A DNA stretch of 64,000 bases from Polynucleobacter sp. MWH-Jannik1A5 (GCF_018881795.1 NZ_JACVPQ010000001.1:1531305-1595304), one strand, 5' to 3'. Numbered from the stretch's first letter, positions 28,230 to 38,259 are shown. Program-made: numbers and translations. Notes: generated by a model from the sequence alone, not told the origin.

Positions 28230-29645
28230 ATGACGAAGACCGTCGCTGATGTGATGAAGTTAGTTAAAGAGAAAGAATGTACTTTCGTTGATTTCCGCTT
28301 TGTAGACACAAAGGGTAAAGAACAGCACACGACAGTTCCTATCTCTGCTTTTGACGAAGATAAATTTGAGAGTGGTCATGCATTTGACGGTTCCTCTATC
28401 GCTGGCTGGAAGGGTATCGAAGCATCTGATATGTTGCTCAAACCAGATCCAACAGCTGCTTATATCGATCCATTCTATGAAGAGCCAACTTTGGTGTTGA
28501 CTTGTGACGTGATCGAGCCAGCTGATGGCAAAGGTTACGACCGTGACCCACGTTCTATTGCTAAGCGCGCTGAAGCGTATTTGAAGAGCACTGGCTTGGG
28601 CGACACAGCTTACTTTGGTCCAGAGCCAGAATTCTTTATTTTTGACGGCGTTCGTTGGGGTGCCGACATGCAGGGTTGCTTCGTGAAGATTGATTCAGAA
28701 GAAGCTCCATGGTCTTCATCAAAAGAAATCGAAGGCGGCAACACTGGCCACCGTCCAGGTAAAAAAGGCGGCTACTTCCCAGTTGCTCCAGTAGATACAT
28801 TCCAAGACATGCGTTCTGAAATGTGTTTGATTCTTGAATCATTGGGCATTCCAGTTGAAGTTCATCACCATGAAGTTGCTGGTCAAGGCCAAAACGAATT
28901 GGGTACAAAGTTCAGCACATTGGTGCAACGCGCTGACTGGACTATCTGGCAGAAGTACGTTGTTCAAAACGTAGCTCATGCTTACGGTAAGACAGCAACC
29001 TTTATGCCTAAGCCAGTAGTTGGCGATAACGGTTCTGGTATGCACGTTCACCAATCCATTTGGAAGAACGGCGAGAACTTGTTTGCTGGTAACGGCTACG
29101 CAGGTTTGTCAGAATTCGCATTGTTCTACATTGGCGGCATCATCAAGCACGCTAAAGCATTGAATGCGATTACTAACCCAGGTACAAACTCTTACAAGCG
29201 TTTGGTACCAGGCTTTGAAGCCCCGGTGAAGTTGGCTTATTCAGCACGTAACCGTTCTGCTTCAATCCGTATTCCACACGTTCCAAATCCTAAGGGTCGT
29301 CGTATCGAGACTCGCTTCCCAGATCCATTGGCTAACCCATACCTCTGCTTCTCTGCATTGATGATGGCTGGTTTGGATGGTGTTCAAAACAAGATTCATC
29401 CAGGCGAAGCTGCTGACAAGAACCTGTATGACTTGCCACCAGAAGAAGACGCAAAGATCCCAACCGTTTGCGCAAGCTTGGAAGAGGCATTGGATGCATT
29501 GAAGAAAGATCACGAGTTCTTGACTCGCGGTGGTGTATTCACTGAGTCCATGATTGATGCATATATCAATTTGAAGATGGAAGATGTCACACGTTTCCGT
29601 ATGACTACCCATCCTATCGAATTTGATATGTACTACTCCCTGTAA
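28230..29645 (+). CDS. glnA: Glutamine synthetase, type I
   Basis: The 471-residue enzyme joins ammonia to glutamate using ATP. Conserved family segments are [51 protein letters not shown], the Glu-flap region [17 protein letters not shown], and the adenylylation-loop segment NLYDLPPEE with its target Tyr at about residue 400. Codon use is strongly biased, as in a highly expressed gene. GAGGAG lies 6 bases before ATG. Two NtrC-type sites lie upstream. glnL follows after 14 bases. Confidence 0.98.
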   Translation: MTKTVADVMKLVKEKECTFVDFRFVDTKGKEQHTTVPISAFDEDKFESGHAFDGSSIAGWKGIEASDMLLKPDPTAAYIDPFYEEPTLVLTCDVIEPADGKGYDRDPRSIAKRAEAYLKSTGLGDTAYFGPEPEFFIFDGVRWGADMQGCFVKIDSEEAPWSSSKEIEGGNTGHRPGKKGGYFPVAPVDTFQDMRSEMCLILESLGIPVEVHHHEVAGQGQNELGTKFSTLVQRADWTIWQKYVVQNVAHAYGKTATFMPKPVVGDNGSGMHVHQSIWKNGENLFAGNGYAGLSEFALFYIGGIIKHAKALNAITNPGTNSYKRLVPGFEAPVKLAYSARNRSASIRIPHVPNPKGRRIETRFPDPLANPYLCFSALMMAGLDGVQNKIHPGEAADKNLYDLPPEEDAKIPTVCASLEEALDALKKDHEFLTRGGVFTESMIDAYINLKMEDVTRFRMTTHPIEFDMYYSL

Positions 29646-29659
29646 GCGAAGGAGAGAAC

Positions 29660-30793
29660 TTGAGCGCAGGTTTGTTGCGCAATTCGTTCAAGGGAGCAGC
29701 TTCGGCTGCTCCTTTTTTTCCGACATTGCTCGATCAGATGCCCAATGCCATCGTGGTATTTGAGGCTGAGACCCAACAATTGGTGTACGTGAACCCAGCT
29801 GCCGAGTCAGCTTTGGACCTTTCGCGTAAATCGCTCGAGGGTCAATCTGTGCACAATTTATTTGGCGATAACGAAGCATTAAGGGTCATGATTGGCGAAG
29901 TGAAGCAAGGACATGTTTTGGCGCAGCGCCAAGAAATGATCTTGCATTCCTTGCCTGGCAGTATTCATCATGAGTCAATACCGGCACACGTAGTTGTGGC
30001 GGTCCTCGAGGATCCTACCCTGATCATGATGGAGTGGTTTCCGATTGATCAGCAGTTGCGTAGTGAGCGCGATGAACGCGTGACGCAGCAAGTTGAGGCA
30101 AACAAACAGTTAATGCGTAACTTGGCGCATGAAATTAAAAACCCATTGGGTGGTATTCGTGGAGCGGCTCAGCTGCTGGAGTTTGAATTACCAGATAAAA
30201 GTTTGCGAGAGTACACCCAAGTCATCATTAAAGAATCTGATCGTTTGCAGACCTTAGTTGATCGACTCTTAGCGCCTCATCGTAAGGCGCATGTGATGGA
30301 GTCCTTCAATGTGCACGAAGCGTTAGAGCGCGTTCGCAGCTTGGTTTTGGCTGAGTTTCCAAAGGGACTCAAAATTATTCGTAATTACGATACGAGTCTG
30401 CCAGATGTATTGGGAGATCGTGAGCAGTTGATTCAGGCAACTCTTAATATTGTTCATAACGCAGCACAAGCACTTTCTGAAGAGATTCAAAATGGTGTTG
30501 CGCAAATTGAACTTAAGACCCGTGTGGCACGTTCTGTCACGATCGCTAAGCATCGCTACAAGTTGGCCATGGATTTACATGTCATTGATAACGGCCCGGG
30601 CATTCCAGAAGAAATTATTGAACGCATCTTCTTCCCCTTAGTTTCAGGTAGGGAAGGTGGTAGCGGCCTTGGTCTTACCTTGGCGCAAACCTTTGTTCAG
30701 CAGCACCAGGGCTTTATTGCTTGTAATAGCCGTCCTGGGCGTACCGATTTTCATATTCAAATTCCATACCGTAGGCAGGAGAAAGCATCATGA
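29660..30793 (+). CDS. glnL: Nitrogen regulation sensor kinase NtrB
   Basis: A 377-residue soluble kinase: PAS domain at about 27-135 (MPNAIVVFEAETQQLVYVN), HisKA with the phosphorylated His157 in NLAHEIKNPLGG, the N box NIVHNAAQAL, and the G boxes DNGPGIP and GSGLGLTLAQ. NtrB phosphorylates NtrC under nitrogen limitation and is controlled by PII. The TTG start is supported by AAGGAGAG 8 bases upstream and by the ~27-residue leader before the PAS domain. That leader encodes a complete intrinsic terminator (29691-29719). Its end overlaps glnG by 4 bases. Confidence 0.94.
   Translation: MSAGLLRNSFKGAASAAPFFPTLLDQMPNAIVVFEAETQQLVYVNPAAESALDLSRKSLEGQSVHNLFGDNEALRVMIGEVKQGHVLAQRQEMILHSLPGSIHHESIPAHVVVAVLEDPTLIMMEWFPIDQQLRSERDERVTQQVEANKQLMRNLAHEIKNPLGGIRGAAQLLEFELPDKSLREYTQVIIKESDRLQTLVDRLLAPHRKAHVMESFNVHEALERVRSLVLAEFPKGLKIIRNYDTSLPDVLGDREQLIQATLNIVHNAAQALSEEIQNGVAQIELKTRVARSVTIAKHRYKLAMDLHVIDNGPGIPEEIIERIFFPLVSGREGGSGLGLTLAQTFVQQHQGFIACNSRPGRTDFHIQIPYRRQEKAS
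29691..29719 (+). terminator. Intrinsic terminator inside the 5' end of glnL
   Basis: GGAGCAGC (29693-29700), loop TTCG, GCTGCTCC (29705-29712), then seven T. The loop closes as C(UUCG)G, an unusually stable tetraloop. The hairpin lies at codons 11-20 of glnL and encodes KGAASAAPFF. Transcripts from glnA must pass it, so it likely reduces ntrBC expression unless ribosomes translating glnL melt it. Confidence 0.8.
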
Positions 30794-32238
30794 AACCAAT
30801 TTGGATCGTCGACGATGATCAATCCATTCGTTGGGTCTTAGAAAAAGCGTTATCGCGTGAGAATATTCCGCATAAGAGCTTCTCTAATCCAAATGATGTT
30901 CTAAATGCTTTGGAAAAAGAATCTCCGCAAGTATTGATTTCGGATATCCGGATGCCCCGCGGTAATGGGTTAGATCTCTTGCAGCATGTAAAGGCTAGTC
31001 ATCCGAATTTACCTGTCATCATCATGACGGCTTACTCGGATTTGGATTCAGCCGTCTCTTCATTTCAAGGTGGTGCATTTGAATATCTCACTAAACCATT
31101 TGATGTCGAAAAGGCAGTAGAACTGATCCATCGTGCTGTAGAGCAGGGCATACGCAATGACTCAGGCGCTAAGGAATTAACTGCATGGCGCCAAGATGCC
31201 ACTGAGATCATCGGTCAAGCACCAGCCATGCAAGAGATTTTCCGTGCGATTGGCCGCTTGGCTCAATCTAATGCGACAGTCCTTATTACCGGCGAGTCTG
31301 GTACCGGTAAAGAGTTGGTAGCTCATGCATTGCATAAGCATAGCCCTTGCGCCAAGGGGCCATTTATCTCTCTGAGTACATCAGCAGTTCCAAAAGATTT
31401 ATTGGAGTCTGAGTTATTTGGCCATGAGCGCGGCGCTTTCCCGGGTGCGCAAACACTGCGTCGCGGTCGCTTTGAGCAGGCTGATGGCGGCACTCTGTTT
31501 TTAGGTGAAGTAGGCGATCTTCCATTTGACTTGCAGACCCGTTTACTACGAGTTTTGTCTGATGGGCATTTTTATCGTATTGGTGGCCAAGATCCGATTA
31601 AGGCTAATGTACGCATCATTGCTTCTACCCATCAGAACCTAGATGCTCGTGTAGCCGCCGGGCTGTTCCGTGAAGATTTATTACATCGCCTAAATGTCAT
31701 TCGTCTGCGCATGCCTTCATTGCGTGAGCGTAGCGAGGATATCCCGATGTTGGCTCGTCATTTCATGCTCACTTGTGCAAAGTCATTAGGTGTTGAACCT
31801 AAAAAGCTTTCTGATGAAGTTTTAAAAGAAATCAGCGCCATGCCATTTCCAGGAAATGTTCGCCAGCTTGAGAATTTGTGCCACTGGTTAACGGTGATGA
31901 CACCTGCGAATGTGATCGGCGTAAGTGACCTACCTGCGGATATCGTTGCAGAAGCTAGCGAGCAACCCGTCATTCTTCATGGCGAATCTTCACCAAGTAA
32001 TCCTGCTGCTAAAGTTGCCTCAGGCGACTGGGAGAGTGGCTTAGGACGTCTTGCTGTCAAGATGCTGCAAGATGGCGATAAGGAAGTCTTTGATGCCCTA
32101 ACTGCGCGTTTTGAAAAAGCAGTATTGCAGGCGGCACTAGAGGTAACGCGCGGTAGAAGGGTAGAGGCCGCTCAACGTCTAGGTATTGGACGCAATACGA
32201 TTACCCGTAAGTTGCAAGAGCTGGGAATCGATGACTGA
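30790..32238 (+). CDS. glnG: Nitrogen response regulator NtrC, with altered sigma-54 ATPase motifs
   Basis: The 482-residue protein has the NtrC layout: receiver domain with phospho-acceptor Asp52 (LISDIRMP), AAA+ domain with Walker A GESGTGKE from about 168, arginine-finger segment FREDLLHRLNVIRL, and a Fis-type helix-turn-helix at the end (VEAAQRLGIGRNTITRKLQE). Two key motifs differ from the family: GAFTGA is GAFPGA (215-220), and the Walker B DE is GE (Gly239-Glu240). The former contacts sigma-54 and the latter binds Mg-ATP in family members. DNA binding and phosphorylation should persist. Activation by sigma-54 is doubtful; Rhodobacter capsulatus NtrC is a known sigma-70-type precedent. 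Confidence 0.93.
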   Translation: MKPIWIVDDDQSIRWVLEKALSRENIPHKSFSNPNDVLNALEKESPQVLISDIRMPRGNGLDLLQHVKASHPNLPVIIMTAYSDLDSAVSSFQGGAFEYLTKPFDVEKAVELIHRAVEQGIRNDSGAKELTAWRQDATEIIGQAPAMQEIFRAIGRLAQSNATVLITGESGTGKELVAHALHKHSPCAKGPFISLSTSAVPKDLLESELFGHERGAFPGAQTLRRGRFEQADGGTLFLGEVGDLPFDLQTRLLRVLSDGHFYRIGGQDPIKANVRIIASTHQNLDARVAAGLFREDLLHRLNVIRLRMPSLRERSEDIPMLARHFMLTCAKSLGVEPKKLSDEVLKEISAMPFPGNVRQLENLCHWLTVMTPANVIGVSDLPADIVAEASEQPVILHGESSPSNPAAKVASGDWESGLGRLAVKMLQDGDKEVFDALTARFEKAVLQAALEVTRGRRVEAAQRLGIGRNTITRKLQELGIDD

Positions 32239-33079
32239 TTCAGTTCGCATAGCCGCATGGAATGTTAACTCATTAAAGGTTCGCCTTCCACACGTCCTGC
32301 GTTGGTTGCAGGATCAGGAAAAAAAGCAGCAGCCTATTGATGCATTGTGTTTGCAGGAGCTCAAGCTCACGGATGATAAGTACCCTCATAAAGAGCTTGA
32401 GGATGCCGGCTACTTAAGCCTAGCAGCAGGCCAAAAGACCTATAACGGTGTTGCCATCATTGTGCGCAAGGCGGCGCTAGCACCGATTGCCTCTGACACA
32501 GCAACCAGCTTTCTAAAACCCATCAGAAACATTCCAAACTACACGGATGAGCAGCAGAGAATCTTAGCTGCCACGATTCCCTTTGCGGGAACCCAGCCAA
32601 TGAGGTTAGTCTCTGCATATTTTCCAAATGGGCAATCACCTGATAGTGATAAATTCATTTACAAGCTGAGTTGGCTTAAAGCATTGCAAACTTGGTTAGG
32701 TGAAGAGCTCCAGCAGAACTCACGTTTAGCTTTGCTAGGCGACTTCAATATTGCACCTACCGATGCTGATGTGCACGATCCTTCAAAATGGATCGGCCAG
32801 AACTTAGTTTCTCCGGAGGAGCGTCAAGCCTTTCAAGAATTGATTCAATTGGGCTTAACTGACTCTTTCAGAATGTTTGAGCAGCCACCAAAAACCTTCA
32901 GTTGGTGGGACTATCGCATGATGGGCTTCAGAAGAAATGCCGGTATGCGGATCGATCACATCCTTCTTAGTGAAGCGCTTAAAGATAAATGCACCGCGAG
33001 CGTGGTCGATAAAGAACCCAGAACCTGGGAGCAGCCTTCTGACCATGCCCCTGTAATCGCAACGATTAAAAAAGTATAG
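32231..33079 (+). CDS. xth: Exodeoxyribonuclease III family AP endonuclease
   Basis: The 282-residue enzyme of the exonuclease III / AP endonuclease fold shows RIAAWNVNSLKVRLP, the metal-binding Glu in CLQELKLTDD, LLGDFNIAPTDADVHDP, and the C-terminal MRIDHILLS and SDHAPVIATI motifs. It repairs abasic sites and has 3'-exonuclease activity on double-stranded DNA. The ATG at 32231 overlaps the glnG stop (ATGACTGA), so it may be translated with the ntrBC transcript. A longer frame from 32186 is less likely. Confidence 0.93.
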   Translation: MTDSVRIAAWNVNSLKVRLPHVLRWLQDQEKKQQPIDALCLQELKLTDDKYPHKELEDAGYLSLAAGQKTYNGVAIIVRKAALAPIASDTATSFLKPIRNIPNYTDEQQRILAATIPFAGTQPMRLVSAYFPNGQSPDSDKFIYKLSWLKALQTWLGEELQQNSRLALLGDFNIAPTDADVHDPSKWIGQNLVSPEERQAFQELIQLGLTDSFRMFEQPPKTFSWWDYRMMGFRRNAGMRIDHILLSEALKDKCTASVVDKEPRTWEQPSDHAPVIATIKKV

Positions 33080-33144
33080 CCAGCCTTAATTTCTGCTTGG
33101 CTTGGTGTTTAATAGAGGTTTTAGAACCTCATTTCATCATATCC

Positions 33145-34449
33145 ATGAAAAAAATCACTCGTCTTTCAGTTTTAGCGCTCGGTACCGCCTTCGGAGTTTT
33201 ATCTACTGCTGTATTTGCTGATCCTCCAGTGCAGCCTTTTTATACGGCAGTGATGAAGATGGCCCCTGAAGGTAAATTGGGGCAAGTGATTAAACAGGAA
33301 AAAATTGAAACATCCGTCAAAGGCGCTCAAGCCTGGAGGATTGCTTATATTTCATCCGATATCTCTGGTCGCAAAACCATTTCAACTGGTTTAGTGGTTG
33401 CGCCAATGGGTCAGGCTCCTGCAGGCGGTCGTCCAGTGATGACGTGGGCACATGGCACAACAGGTGCAGCGCAAAATTGTGGTCCATCCCAAGTTATTGA
33501 TCCTGCATCTCCTTTGAATGAGTATTTCTTGGTTGGCGGAAATTCTTGGACAGATTATGGAATTCCAGCGGTAGAAGAATTTATTAAAGAGGGTTATGTA
33601 TTGGTTGCAACCGACTACCAAGGTTTGGGTGGTGGCGGTAGACATCAATATAGTGTTGCAGCGACCAATGGCATGGATACGCTTAATGCTGCTCGTGCTG
33701 CTGGCTCTATGAAGGAGACGGGCGCCAATAAGAAGACCATTGTTTATGGTTGGTCACAAGGCGGCGGGGCAGTCATTGCATTGGCTGGAATGCCTGACTA
33801 CATTAAGCAAGCTGGCACTGCATTTGATGGCGTGGATATCGTTGGATTTGTGGCTCTAGCGCCGCAAGATATTTCCATATTGGCTCCAGCAGGCAAGCTC
33901 GATCAAGCAACAGCAGATAAATATTTGCAAGGTTCCCAAAAGATGTTTTTGGATAACGTCTTTAACTTTACTCATGCAACGATGTACTACTGGGGAACTC
34001 AAGCCGCCTTTTCTAATCTGAAATTATCAGACCTCTTTACTGATGAGGGCGTGAAAGTGGCTAACGATATTTATAGTAATAAATGTATGCACGCAGCTAG
34101 TGATACCTTTAACTTTAACTACGGCGCAAACTACGCTAGCTTATTAAAGTCAACGCCTACTAATACTCTTGCTTGGGCACAGGCAATGCTGAAGGGTGGT
34201 GTACCTGTAGTAAAGCCTATTGCGCCAGTACAAATTTACTTTGGCTCAAAAGATACCGCCGTTCCTCCAATGATGCATAAGCTCTACCAAGATCAAGTTT
34301 GCAAACTTGGAGGTAATGTTGGAAGAATGCAATTGCCTGGTGAACAATCTCACTTTACGACTCCTGGATCATCTAAGCCGTTCTATTTGGCTTGGGTTAA
34401 GGATCGCGTAGCAGGCAAGCCACTAGAAAATGCTTGCCCCAAAAACTAA
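33145..34449 (+). CDS. Secreted lipase / alpha-beta hydrolase
   Basis: From the ATG at 33145 the protein has 434 residues and a signal peptide (SVLALGTAFGVLSTAVFA). An upstream in-frame start at 33097 would put 16 residues before the signal and is rejected. The nucleophile elbow is GWSQGGG with Ser204; Asp in FGSKDTAVPP and His in GEQSHFTTPG fit a Ser-Asp-His triad. The layout resembles the secretory lipase family (PF03583). Substrate unknown. It ends before the shared terminator at 34513. Confidence 0.83.
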   Translation: MKKITRLSVLALGTAFGVLSTAVFADPPVQPFYTAVMKMAPEGKLGQVIKQEKIETSVKGAQAWRIAYISSDISGRKTISTGLVVAPMGQAPAGGRPVMTWAHGTTGAAQNCGPSQVIDPASPLNEYFLVGGNSWTDYGIPAVEEFIKEGYVLVATDYQGLGGGGRHQYSVAATNGMDTLNAARAAGSMKETGANKKTIVYGWSQGGGAVIALAGMPDYIKQAGTAFDGVDIVGFVALAPQDISILAPAGKLDQATADKYLQGSQKMFLDNVFNFTHATMYYWGTQAAFSNLKLSDLFTDEGVKVANDIYSNKCMHAASDTFNFNYGANYASLLKSTPTNTLAWAQAMLKGGVPVVKPIAPVQIYFGSKDTAVPPMMHKLYQDQVCKLGGNVGRMQLPGEQSHFTTPGSSKPFYLAWVKDRVAGKPLENACPKN

Positions 34450-34512
34450 TTCAGAAACTAAGGCAGCAATTAAATCAGACATGAAATCTTGAAATTCATA
34501 GCTCAAGAAACT

Positions 34513-34537
34513 AAAAAACCACCCGAGGGTGGTTTTT
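34513..34537. terminator. Bidirectional terminator between the lipase gene and prlC
   Basis: AAACCACC (34516-34523), loop CGAG, GGTGGTTT (34528-34535), with A and T runs on the two sides, so it can act on both converging transcripts. Confidence 0.85.
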
Positions 34538-34560
34538 CTATTTGCGTAATCTAGCAACAA

Positions 34561-36687
34561 TTATGCCAAGCCACCATGCCTGAGAAGGGCATCAATGCTC
34601 GGCTCTCTGCCTCTAAAGGCCTTGAATGATTCGGCTGCCGGACGGCTACCACCCACTTCTAAGATCTCTTCGCGATAACGAGTACCCGTTTTTTCATCTA
34701 GGACGCTACCAGTAAGCTTGGCTGCTTCTTCAAAGGCGGAGTAGACATCTGCAGATAGAACTTCTGCCCATTTATAGCTGTAATAGCCTGCTGCATAGCC
34801 ACCTGCGAAGATATGGCTGAAGGTATTAATCCAGCGAGAGATAGCGGGCTGTGGGATGACATTAAATTGATCAGCAATCGTTCTCGATAAGTCGAGTACC
34901 GCTTGATCTTTCGCATCTTTGGTATCCAAACTGGAGTGTAGGCGCCAGTCGGTTAATGACATCACAATTTGGCGCAGGGTCATATAGCCATTTTGGAAAT
35001 TCTTGGCTGCCATGATTTTTTCAAAGAGCTCACGCGGCAACGGTTTGCCAGTTTCAGCATGTGCAGTCATCTTTTCTAGGACTTCCCATTCCCAGCAGAA
35101 GTTTTCCATAAACTGACTTGGCAGCTCAACTGCGTCCCATTCAACTCCATTGATTCCAGAAACACCCAAAGCGCTCACTTGGGTTAGGAGGTGGTGCAGC
35201 CCGTGCCCACTCTCATGGAAGAGGGTGATCACATCATCATGGGTAATCGTTGGCTGACGCAAGACGCCATCAACCTTCACTGGAGGTGCAAAGTTACAGA
35301 CTAAATACGCTACAGGTACTTGGATCTCTCCATTGGGCAATACTCTACGTCCGCGCGCATCATCCATCCAGGCGCCACCACGCTTGCCAGGACGAGCATA
35401 GGGATCGAGATAGAAATAGGCCACGATATTTCCCGCGCCATTCTTTACTGAGAAGGATTGCACGTCAGCATGCCATGTAGGCAGGTTAGCTGCTTCAATC
35501 TTCACACCAAATAAAGTTTGGATAACCTGGAAGAGTCCATCTAATACTTTGGGTAATGGGAAATACTGCTTCAATTCATTTTCTGAGAATGAGTAACGTT
35601 CTTGCTTCAATCGCTCAGAAGCAAATGCAATATCCCAAGGCTCCAAGCCATCTGTAATTGAAAGTTCAGTTTTGGCAAACTTGGAAAGTTCCTGCCAATC
35701 TTTGAGTGCAAATGGTTTTGCCTTCTGGGCGAAATTGGTTAAGAAAGTATCGACCTCCTCAACACTATTGGCCATCTTCGGCGCCAAGCTCAGTGCAGCA
35801 TAGTTCTTGAATCCCAGCATCCGAGCTTCTTCATCGCGCAGCCTGAGTTGCTCAAGCATATTTTTCGTATTATCCCAATCCAGCTTGCCTTTGCCGTACT
35901 GTGGCGCCAGCTCTGAGGCGCGCGTTACATAGGCCTCGTACATCAAGCAACGCAACGCACGATTTTCAGAGTACTGCATGACTGGGTAATAAGAAGGGAA
36001 GTGCAGTGTGAATGCCCAGCCCTGCAGGTTCTTTTGCTGGGCAGTATCTGCAGCTGCAGCAACAGCATCCTCAGGCAGCCCCACTAGTTCTGCTTTATCC
36101 GTTACAAGGTGCACAAAGCCATCGGTTGCATCTAAGACATGATCGGAAAAGGCTTTGCCTAAGGTCGCTTGCTCATCTTGAATTTGGGCAAAACGCGGCT
36201 TGTCTGCGTCACTCAGCTCTGCGCCGCCAAGGCGAAAATCTCTTAATGAGTTTTCAATGACTTTTTTCTGGGCAGAACTCAATTTTGCAAAGTCAGGAGA
36301 CTTACTGAGCTCTTTAAATTTCTTGTAGAGATCTAAGTTCTGTCCAAGACTTGAAAAGAAAGCAGTCACCTTAGGTAGCATTGCTCCATATGCAGCGCGT
36401 AACTCTGGGGTATCCGCAACGCTATTCAAATGAGAGATCACACCCCAAGATCTACCTAAAGACTCGGTAGCATCTTCAAGAGGCTCAGCAAGGGCATCCC
36501 AGTTTGGGGCGGTACTGGGATTGACTGCGACGTCGACTGCGTCCTGTGCATGCTTCAAAAGGTATTCAATTGCTGGAGCAATGTGCTCAGGCTTTACTTC
36601 AGAGTAGGCGGCAATGCCACGTCCAAAAGTAACCAGAGGATTGTTTTGTAATTCAGCGGGGAGGGTATTAGCGAGGGATGTAGTCAT
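34561..36687 (-). CDS. prlC: M3 family oligopeptidase (oligopeptidase A-like)
   Basis: A 708-residue zinc metallopeptidase of the thimet oligopeptidase family. The active site is FHESGHGLHHL with His491, Glu492 and His495. Conserved PSQFMENFCWE downstream supplies the third zinc ligand region. The C-terminal part HIFAGGYAAGYYSYKWAEVL is typical of PrlC/OpdA. It degrades short peptides and cleaved signal peptides in the cytoplasm. It follows folD on the minus strand after about 53 bases. Confidence 0.94.
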   Translation of the reverse strand: MTTSLANTLPAELQNNPLVTFGRGIAAYSEVKPEHIAPAIEYLLKHAQDAVDVAVNPSTAPNWDALAEPLEDATESLGRSWGVISHLNSVADTPELRAAYGAMLPKVTAFFSSLGQNLDLYKKFKELSKSPDFAKLSSAQKKVIENSLRDFRLGGAELSDADKPRFAQIQDEQATLGKAFSDHVLDATDGFVHLVTDKAELVGLPEDAVAAAADTAQQKNLQGWAFTLHFPSYYPVMQYSENRALRCLMYEAYVTRASELAPQYGKGKLDWDNTKNMLEQLRLRDEEARMLGFKNYAALSLAPKMANSVEEVDTFLTNFAQKAKPFALKDWQELSKFAKTELSITDGLEPWDIAFASERLKQERYSFSENELKQYFPLPKVLDGLFQVIQTLFGVKIEAANLPTWHADVQSFSVKNGAGNIVAYFYLDPYARPGKRGGAWMDDARGRRVLPNGEIQVPVAYLVCNFAPPVKVDGVLRQPTITHDDVITLFHESGHGLHHLLTQVSALGVSGINGVEWDAVELPSQFMENFCWEWEVLEKMTAHAETGKPLPRELFEKIMAAKNFQNGYMTLRQIVMSLTDWRLHSSLDTKDAKDQAVLDLSRTIADQFNVIPQPAISRWINTFSHIFAGGYAAGYYSYKWAEVLSADVYSAFEEAAKLTGSVLDEKTGTRYREEILEVGGSRPAAESFKAFRGREPSIDALLRHGGLA

Positions 36688-36740
36688 CCCTCTAGCTTAA
36701 TGGACTGGGAGTAATTTTGCCAAAACTCCCAGCCAAATCC

Positions 36741-37595
36741 TTAGTGCTTTGATGCCTTTTCAGCGGCTTCTAAGGTATTCATGAGCAACATGGTGATAGT
36801 CATCGGGCCAACGCCGCCAGGAACGGGAGTGATCCAGCCGGCGACATACTTAGTGGTATCAAAATCCACGTCACCACAAAGCTTGCCATCTGGCAGGCGA
36901 TTAATACCGACGTCAATTACTACCGCACCATTTTTGACCATATCACCAGAGATCATTTTTGGTTTGCCGGTAGCAACCACCAAGATATCGGCATCCTTTG
37001 TATGATGTGCCAGATCACGTGTCTTGCTATTGCAGATGGTGACGGTTGCGCCAGCCTGTAGCAGCAACATCGCCATTGGTTTGCCCACAATATTGGATGC
37101 ACCAACAATCACAGCGCGGGCACCGCGAATGGGATATTCAATGCTCTCCAGAATTTTCATGCAACCATAAGGTGTGCAGGGTTTGAACTCTGGTTGACCA
37201 ACCATCAATGCGCCAGCATTCGCAACGTGAAAGCCGTCTACATCTTTCTCTGGAGCAATTGCTTCGAGTACGCGTTCTGAGGCAATGTGCTCTGGCAACG
37301 GAAGTTGCACCAAGATCCCATGAATTGCGGGGTCGGCATTCAGGGTTGCAATACGAGCGAGCAATTCTTCTTCGCCAAGCTCAACAGAGTAGCGCTCTAA
37401 AACAGAATGAAAGCCAACATCTTCGCAGGCTTTGACTTTATTGCGGACGTATACAGCGCTGGCAGGGTTGTCGCCAACGACGATCACAGCTAAGCCAGGT
37501 CTAGTGCCTTTGGCAGTAACGATTGCGCCACGGGCAGCAATCTCTGTACGTAACTTTTTAGATAGGGCATTACCGTCTAATAATTGCGCTGGCAT
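36741..37595 (-). CDS. folD: Methylenetetrahydrofolate dehydrogenase / cyclohydrolase
   Basis: The 284-residue bifunctional enzyme interconverts 5,10-methylene-THF, methenyl-THF and 10-formyl-THF. [14 protein letters not shown] contains the catalytic Lys, VQLPLPEHI and PEKDVDGFH are family signatures, [14 protein letters not shown] is the NADP-binding turn, and [15 protein letters not shown] is near the C terminus. It starts 16 bases after the response regulator stop. Confidence 0.96.
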   Translation of the reverse strand: MPAQLLDGNALSKKLRTEIAARGAIVTAKGTRPGLAVIVVGDNPASAVYVRNKVKACEDVGFHSVLERYSVELGEEELLARIATLNADPAIHGILVQLPLPEHIASERVLEAIAPEKDVDGFHVANAGALMVGQPEFKPCTPYGCMKILESIEYPIRGARAVIVGASNIVGKPMAMLLLQAGATVTICNSKTRDLAHHTKDADILVVATGKPKMISGDMVKNGAVVIDVGINRLPDGKLCGDVDFDTTKYVAGWITPVPGGVGPMTITMLLMNTLEAAEKASKH

Positions 37596-37611
37596 CTTAA
37601 GACTCTAGTAA

Positions 37612-38259
37612 TTAATTGGGTTGGGGATCAGATAAAGCCAAGCGGAGTAGGTCTGCCACGGTATTGACGTTGAGCTTTTCCATAATATTGGCACGGTGCG
37701 CTTCAACTGTTTTAATAGAAATGCCGAGATCATCGGCGATTTGTTTATTTAAGCGGCCAGCAACAATGCGCTCTAGCACTTGACGTTCGCGACCAGTGAG
37801 TTTGCTGAGCAAGCTCTGGGTAATTTTGCGTTGGCTTGCTTGTGAGTAATCAACGCGCGCTTTGGCAAGCATACGATCTACCAAACCACATAGATCATTT
37901 TCTTTAAAAGGCTTTTCAATGAAATCTACTGCACCACGCTTCATTGTGGAAACTGCCATAGAAACATCACCATGACCGGTAATGAAGGCAACTGGCATTG
38001 GCAAATTTTCAGCGGTTAAGCGTTCTTGTAATTCAAGACCAGACATGCCAGGCATACGCACATCCAAAATGGCACAAGAGATAGTGGACTTATCGGTGCT
38101 TTGCAAAGACTGTAAGAAACGCTCAGCGCTTGCGTGACAACGCACAACATAACCGTTGCTTTCTAAAAGCCAAGTGAGGGAGTCTCTAACTGCTTCATCA
38201 TCATCTACTACGTAGACAACTTCAGCTTGGTTTGGTTTTGCAGTGGCACTTAAGTTCAT
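37612..38259 (-). CDS. FixJ/NarL-type response regulator
   Basis: A 215-residue two-domain regulator. The receiver has the acidic cluster VVDDDEAVRD, phospho-acceptor Asp66 (AILDVRMP), and the Lys of IEKPFKEND. The LuxR-type helix-turn-helix is LTGRERQVLERIVAGRLNKQ to IKTVEAHRANIMEKL. This REC-LuxR pattern is that of FixJ/TtrR proteins. It is 35 bases behind the PAS sensor kinase, its likely partner. The pair is divergent from aceE, so control of pyruvate dehydrogenase is inferred. Confidence 0.9.
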   Translation of the reverse strand: MNLSATAKPNQAEVVYVVDDDEAVRDSLTWLLESNGYVVRCHASAERFLQSLQSTDKSTISCAILDVRMPGMSGLELQERLTAENLPMPVAFITGHGDVSMAVSTMKRGAVDFIEKPFKENDLCGLVDRMLAKARVDYSQASQRKITQSLLSKLTGRERQVLERIVAGRLNKQIADDLGISIKTVEAHRANIMEKLNVNTVADLLRLALSDPQPN

